Below are positions 6,966-9,621 of a DNA stretch of 9,621 nt, in pieces. Made by a program: the position numbers and the translations under genes. Each line of letters begins with the position of its first letter. Positions within the stretch are counted from its first letter, which is position 1. The notes under the pieces were generated by a model. The model was given only the letters and a program-made list of their open reading frames with translations, was not told where the DNA came from and ran no database searches. This stretch comes from Nitrososphaeria archaeon (lineage in GTDB: Archaea; Thermoproteota; Nitrososphaeria; Conexivisphaerales; UBA164), in the NCBI GenBank assembly GCA_029775955.1, contig JARVJW010000066.1:1-9621 (forward strand), written 5' to 3'.

Positions 6966-7392
6966 AAATGAACAGGGTTATGGACGCCTCATCTGCCTGG
7001 CTTATATATGACCCTACGCCAACTATGTCATCCACAATTTCATCCAAATCCTCCTTCTTCAGATCCATTAAATCAGAGGCAAGTGAACAAGCGTGAACCC
7101 TCACCGTGCCACTTTCTTTAGCCTTTTTCAGTGTCTCATACCAGCTTGGTACATTCTTCGACTTAAACAACTGCATCATTGGACCTGTCATTTCTTCAAA
7201 ATCCCTGCTGAATCTTGTGTTAGATTTAACCATATCTTTCCTCAGCGAATTTAGACCCCAGAAAGTTGCAAATAAATCGACTTCCATATCCATTGCAACA
7301 GCGCCAGTTGTAAGTATGCTTGCCGCCATGAGTTTGTCAATTGTACCGGAAAACAGCACAATCGACATCCTTTTTCCAATTTTTCCTTTCAT
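6964..7392 (-). CDS. DsrE2-like sulfur carrier protein
   Basis: This 142-residue protein has the DsrE2 (DsrE/F/H-like) pattern. It opens with a first strand and helix (SIVLFSGTIDKLMAASILTTGAVAMDMEV) and the hallmark DLFATFWGLNSLRKD. The middle reads NVPSWYETLKKAKESG, and the conserved Cys is C102 in VHACSLASDLM. The end reads GVGSYISQADEASITLFI. Known relatives hold sulfur as persulfide or thiosulfonate on this Cys and trade it with TusA, encoded 10 bases downstream. No secretion signal is visible, so it is likely cytoplasmic or membrane-associated. The start may be ATG 7392 or the in-frame ATG at 7368 (residue 9), where the conserved fold begins; a GGAAAAAGG stretch lies just before the second. 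A 93-base gap upstream allows its own promoter. Confidence 0.85.
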   Translation of the reverse strand: MKGKIGKRMSIVLFSGTIDKLMAASILTTGAVAMDMEVDLFATFWGLNSLRKDMVKSNTRFSRDFEEMTGPMMQLFKSKNVPSWYETLKKAKESGTVRVHACSLASDLMDLKKEDLDEIVDDIVGVGSYISQADEASITLFI

Positions 7393-7485
7393 AATTAAAT
7401 ATTTGTTATTTTACTTAAAACTTTATGCCTTCATATGCATACAAATTTATTCAACTGCACGCGCTTGCATTTTTGCTGACGATTT
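7393..7485 (-). promoter_or_regulatory. Intergenic region upstream of the dsrE gene with possible internal promoter
   Basis: This is the only sizeable gap inside the operon. On minus, an A/T-rich stretch containing AAATATTTA lies about 28-36 bases before the alternative ATG at 7368, a fair archaeal TATA position for that start. A near-perfect palindrome TGCACGCGCTTGCA (7456-7469, one mismatched pair) and TATGCATA lie upstream and could be regulator sites. None of this is proven. Confidence 0.35.
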
Positions 7486-8058
7486 TCAGTAATTTTTTGG
7501 CTCACATCTTACCATAATTGTTCCAACATGTAGCTCATTGTATGTTATCCTGTAACCGTATCCGTTGAGAATGGATTTCACAAATTCAAAGCTACATTCA
7601 GTTGTTTCCATCTTCCTGCCTGCACCTATAATGCTAACCACAACCGCGTCTTTGTCAACATTTATATCAATTTTCTTCGTGGGGAGGACAGCGGAAAAGG
7701 TGCCTGCCAGACCGCTGAGCTCCTTGATATTAGGTGCAACCATCTTCATTATGCCAACAAGGTCTTCACCAAGCCTAGAGAACATGCTCAGCAGGCCAGC
7801 CTTGTCAATGCCGTAAAGTTTTAATATCAGACTCTCGATGAAATCAGAAGGCAAAATTATTGCTTCAACCTGCTTTAGGACGGAAAATATGCGCCAAAGC
7901 TTCATCATTTCCTGTGCGCTTCCACCTTCAGAAGATATTTTCAACGATGTCGAAAGCCATTCATTTGCAAAGGCATACAGTGTTTTTCCATTATTTTTAG
8001 CCTGTTCCGAAAATTCTTCCAAAATGTATCTATCTACAGATAAACTGCTTCTCAACAT
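7486..8058 (-). CDS. Putative ribbon-helix-helix protein with unknown C-terminal domain
   Basis: This 190-residue protein is not one I can name. Residues 1-45 fit a ribbon-helix-helix DNA-binding fold: a short alternating strand (RSSLSVD), a helix (RYILEEFSEQAKNNG), then GKT and a second helix (LYAFANEWLSTSLKI). The rest is mostly helical up to about residue 125 (QEMMKLWRIF, FIESLILKLYGID, LVGIMKMVAPNIKELSG). It ends in an alpha/beta segment (KIDINVDKDAVVVSIIGAG, then ECSFEFVKSILNGYGYRITYNELHVGTIMVRC) that could bind a ligand or dimerise. Cys residues at 155 and 186 (approximate) are isolated. It is first in the operon, directly behind the promoter with its palindrome, which fits an autoregulator. 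The ATG lies about 24 bases from the TATA centre, implying little or no leader. The gene is clearly real by position and composition; the RHH call is a pattern judgement. Confidence 0.7.
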   Translation of the reverse strand: MLRSSLSVDRYILEEFSEQAKNNGKTLYAFANEWLSTSLKISSEGGSAQEMMKLWRIFSVLKQVEAIILPSDFIESLILKLYGIDKAGLLSMFSRLGEDLVGIMKMVAPNIKELSGLAGTFSAVLPTKKIDINVDKDAVVVSIIGAGRKMETTECSFEFVKSILNGYGYRITYNELHVGTIMVRCEPKNY

Positions 8059-8080
8059 TTTAATTTAGGTTTAAATTAAA
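8059..8080. promoter_or_regulatory. Operator-like 9+9 inverted repeat
   Basis: TTTAATTTA (8059-8067) and TAAATTAAA (8072-8080) are a perfect inverted repeat with a four-base spacer. The repeat lies between the TATA box and the ATG of the first gene and touches the TATA box. A dimeric RHH or winged-helix repressor bound here would block transcription; both types are encoded in the operon. The low base complexity (nearly all A/T) is the main reason for doubt. Confidence 0.45.
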
Positions 8081-8086
8081 TATAAA
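8079..8086 (-). promoter_or_regulatory. TATA box of the sulfur-redox operon
   Basis: On minus TTTATATT is centred about 24-25 bases before ATG 8058, the spacing expected for an archaeal promoter whose transcript starts at or next to the start codon. No Shine-Dalgarno precedes this ATG, consistent with leaderless translation. The inserted element ends at 8096, so any BRE beyond the last few bases is supplied by the element. Confidence 0.65.
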
Positions 8087-8095
8087 CATTGCTTA

Positions 8096-8642
8096 GGGTT
8101 CTGAATTAAGTATGAATATGTATGGAATCCATACTCAGTCCCTGAGCCTCATCGCTCTTATCATCCTCTGGGTTCATCGGAGAACTCATCGAGCTTGGCT
8201 CCTTTCGGGGGGAACCCATGACTCCCCACATAGGAATTTGTTCCATATGTTTATTGATGCATTTTCCTGCCTATCGATTATAAGCCCACAATTTGGACAT
8301 TTGAATGTGCTTGCCCCTCTTGGGTCTCTATTATAATACCCGCATCTGGAGCAGGTTTTTGATGTACCATAAGCCAGTCTCATACTCATTCCATGCTGAC
8401 TTATATCCTACAGAGCTTTATATAATCGTGTTTGCTATTCTGCTTTTTGTCCTAGCTATTTTTCCCTTGAAGTTTCTTAAATCCTCGAACACGTTTGTCC
8501 TATCTGATAACTGTTTTGCAAGTTTATGCAAAATGCTATTAACCCTGTTCTTCTCCCTCAAACTGTATTTCTTAAGGAGTTTCTTTTTAGTTTTTTCTGG
8601 AAGCCTCTGGATAATTCTTCTCTTCAGCTCATATGTTCTGTG
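8096..8642 (-). repeat. Perfect 547-bp inverted repeat, right arm
   Basis: This stretch is the exact reverse complement of 948-1494, with the first differences just beyond 8642. It covers the C-terminal half of tnpB and the right end of the element. Confidence 0.93.
8120..8146 (-). other. Tandem hairpins at the element's right end, right copy
   Basis: These are the same two hairpins as at 1444-1470, here 24 bases from the element end and about 60 bases upstream of the operon start codon. If an omega-RNA were made from this copy, its guide part would begin at 8095 and read into the operon promoter; that is inference. Confidence 0.4.
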
Positions 8643-9203
8643 TATAGTGTAAATTTCCTTCAAATTTATTGAATGATGCCTTTCGCCATCATAGCCATCT
8701 AGGAGGTTTGTGTCCTATGCTATTGGTTTTTCAACCTTTAGTCCTGCTTCTTTTCTAACGGTTTAGGCTGTATGAGTTCGCCTAAGCCATTTATCCCAAC
8801 ACCACGCCCTTCTCAAATCTATACTCTCTTCGTAAGGTTTCACTGAAATCCCATTCCTGTAACTGTAAAGCGTTTCCTTAACTCTAACGAATCTTCAGTT
8901 CAGGCCTATTTCTTCCTGCTCGCCCACGAAGGTACCCTTTCCTCCACGATTCAAGCACGGAATAAGCCTGTTTTATTGCTGAGTCCACGTAATGCTTGGA
9001 ATAGGCCCACCCTTCAAGATACTTATCTCTAAGCCTTTTTTCCAAAAGTCTTATCCTTCATCAGAAGTGGTATAAGAAGTCTCTTATCCTTCCTCTTCCA
9101 TACAATGTTCTTCCATAACTCATCTAGGATAGAGTTTGTGCATGTAATCCTCTATAAGCCCATTTACCTCAAGGTTATATGGTATTGAGTACGCTTTAAC
9201 CAA
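8161..9203 (-). pseudogene. tnpB: Broken tnpB, right copy
   Basis: A second tnpB remnant, starting at TTG 9203 and overlapping the tnpA stop. The C-terminal half (pieces 8418-8663 and 8186-8389, including the zinc ribbon CSRCG...CPNCG and DRQENASINIW) is identical to the left copy. It shares the left copy's TAG before the RuvC-I Asp, the frameshift near the ELKIR codons, the stop after ANTII and the final frame change. Private lesions are a 5-base and an 11-base deletion and one extra A in an A-run. It keeps the seven bases that complete RLRDKYLEGWAYSKH, which the left copy has lost. Confidence 0.85.
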
Positions 9204-9459
9204 CAAGGTTTCTGACTCCTTCGATGACATCCCTATACCTATGGCTTCTCATTCCATAGAGCCTTCCAGCAAAGTGAGAAACTGTCGTAATTAAGTCTTC
9301 AACAAGTTCTCCTTGAGTCTTTTCATCATGGTTTACTATTTCTGTTCCGAAAGTTGTGAACGTTTTCTTTAAAGTTTCAATGCCAAACCCTGTGAGCCTG
9401 TCTTCATAAGCGATTATCACTTTAGATATTCTTCTATATTTACCAATATTTAAGCTTAT
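9196..9459 (-). pseudogene. tnpA: Serine recombinase (IS607 TnpA), C-terminal remnant, right copy
   Basis: It has the same fragment as the left copy (VIIAYEDRLTGFG, ELVEDLITTV, FAGRLYGMRSH), ending in VRNLVG with the TAA stop that overlaps the tnpB start. The N-terminal helix-turn-helix and catalytic Ser region are absent here too. The last 20 codons differ from the left copy far more than the rest of the fragment. Confidence 0.82.
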
Positions 9460-9487
9460 CTACATTGAAACTGTAGCCTACGGCATC

Positions 9488-9621
9488 GGGTGTAGGACAC
9501 TTATTGCATGGTTACCTATCAAAGTTGAATAGATTGTGAACCGGTGCAGAGCTTTCAATTCTGTCATCATGCCTCTGGACAAACCAGCATCTTGTCTGCA
9601 GCAAAGCGTCGGAATTGCTCC
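9488..9621. other. Right flank outside the repeat, unidentified
   Basis: The minus strand is open from the window edge to a TAG near 9478-9480 (about 47 codons), so this may be the tail of a gene cut off by the window. I do not recognise the peptide, and a plus-strand frame is also open over part of it. Confidence 0.25.

Larger units (their letters stand above)
8096..9487 (-). mobile_element. Decayed IS607-family element, right copy
   Basis: This is an inverted copy of the left element with the same recombinase remnant and broken tnpB. The inner end (8096) is exact; the outer end fades near 9482-9487. Against the left copy it carries deletions of 5 bases (near left position 440) and 11 bases (near left position 812). 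It also has an extra A in the run of the TFGK codons, an extra G near left position 645, and 7 bases that are missing on the left. Both its tnpB and the operon read leftward, so transcripts from the element could run into the operon. Confidence 0.88.

Noticed and set aside
7486..8058. DUF1641-type identity for the first gene (helical proteins often near redox enzymes)
   Set aside because: The helical middle part is vaguely similar in feel, but I see no diagnostic motif, and the N-terminus fits a ribbon-helix-helix better.
96..9487. Classical composite transposon with target-site duplications
   Set aside because: No matching short duplications are visible at the outer ends, IS607 does not normally make them, and the outer ends lack the recombinase N-terminus. 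Only the looser description of flanking remnants is supported.
1..9621. CRISPR array, tRNA or rRNA genes
   Set aside because: No regularly spaced direct repeats, cloverleaf-like segments or rRNA-like stretches were seen on either strand.

Overview
The window looks archaeal, most likely from an acidophilic Thermoplasmatales-type euryarchaeon. That assignment is an inference from several things seen here: an archaeal TATA box whose spacing fits a leaderless transcript on the first gene, GGTG/GTGAT-type ribosome sites inside the operon, frequent AGA/AGG and ATA codons, and an IS607-type element with an archaeal-style TnpB. No ribosomal RNA or other taxonomic marker is present.

The centre (1796-8058, all on the minus strand, reading right to left) is a compact sulfur-redox operon of eight genes. 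In transcription order these are: a putative ribbon-helix-helix protein; a DsrE2-like sulfur carrier; TusA; a stand-alone MvhD/FlpD-like protein; a QmoA-type HdrA flavoprotein; a second full-length HdrA flavoprotein of the kind that forms the N-terminal half of QmoB; a small winged-helix regulator; and an HdrC-HdrE fusion of QmoC type with six predicted membrane helices. From the DsrE gene onward the genes overlap or lie within about 10 bases of each other, so they are probably co-transcribed. The set adds up to a membrane-bound Qmo-like oxidoreductase with QmoB split into two genes. It is encoded together with a DsrE/TusA persulfide relay, and no HdrB, AprAB, DsrAB or DsrC is visible. The simplest reading is that sulfane sulfur carried on DsrE/TusA exchanges electrons, through two flavoproteins and several Fe-S clusters, with the quinone pool at QmoC. 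The direction (sulfur oxidation or sulfur respiration) cannot be told from the sequence.

The operon lies between two inverted copies of the same decayed IS607-family element: left copy about 96-1494 on plus, right copy about 8096-9487 on minus. Each holds the C-terminal part of a serine recombinase (TnpA) and a broken tnpB. Some inactivating lesions are shared, so the element was probably dead before the two copies came to flank the operon; other lesions are private to one copy. The inner 547 bases of the two copies (948-1494 and 8096-8642) are identical, while a 60-base patch near the tnpA/tnpB junction differs at about one base in five. This points to recent homogenisation and possibly to an invertible operon. 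The right copy ends about 10 bases upstream of the operon's TATA box, which itself overlaps a perfect 9+9 inverted repeat.

The 301-base gap 1495-1795 between the left element and the operon's 3' end holds no convincing gene. The outermost flanks (1-95 and 9488-9621) are unlike each other and carry nothing I can identify.
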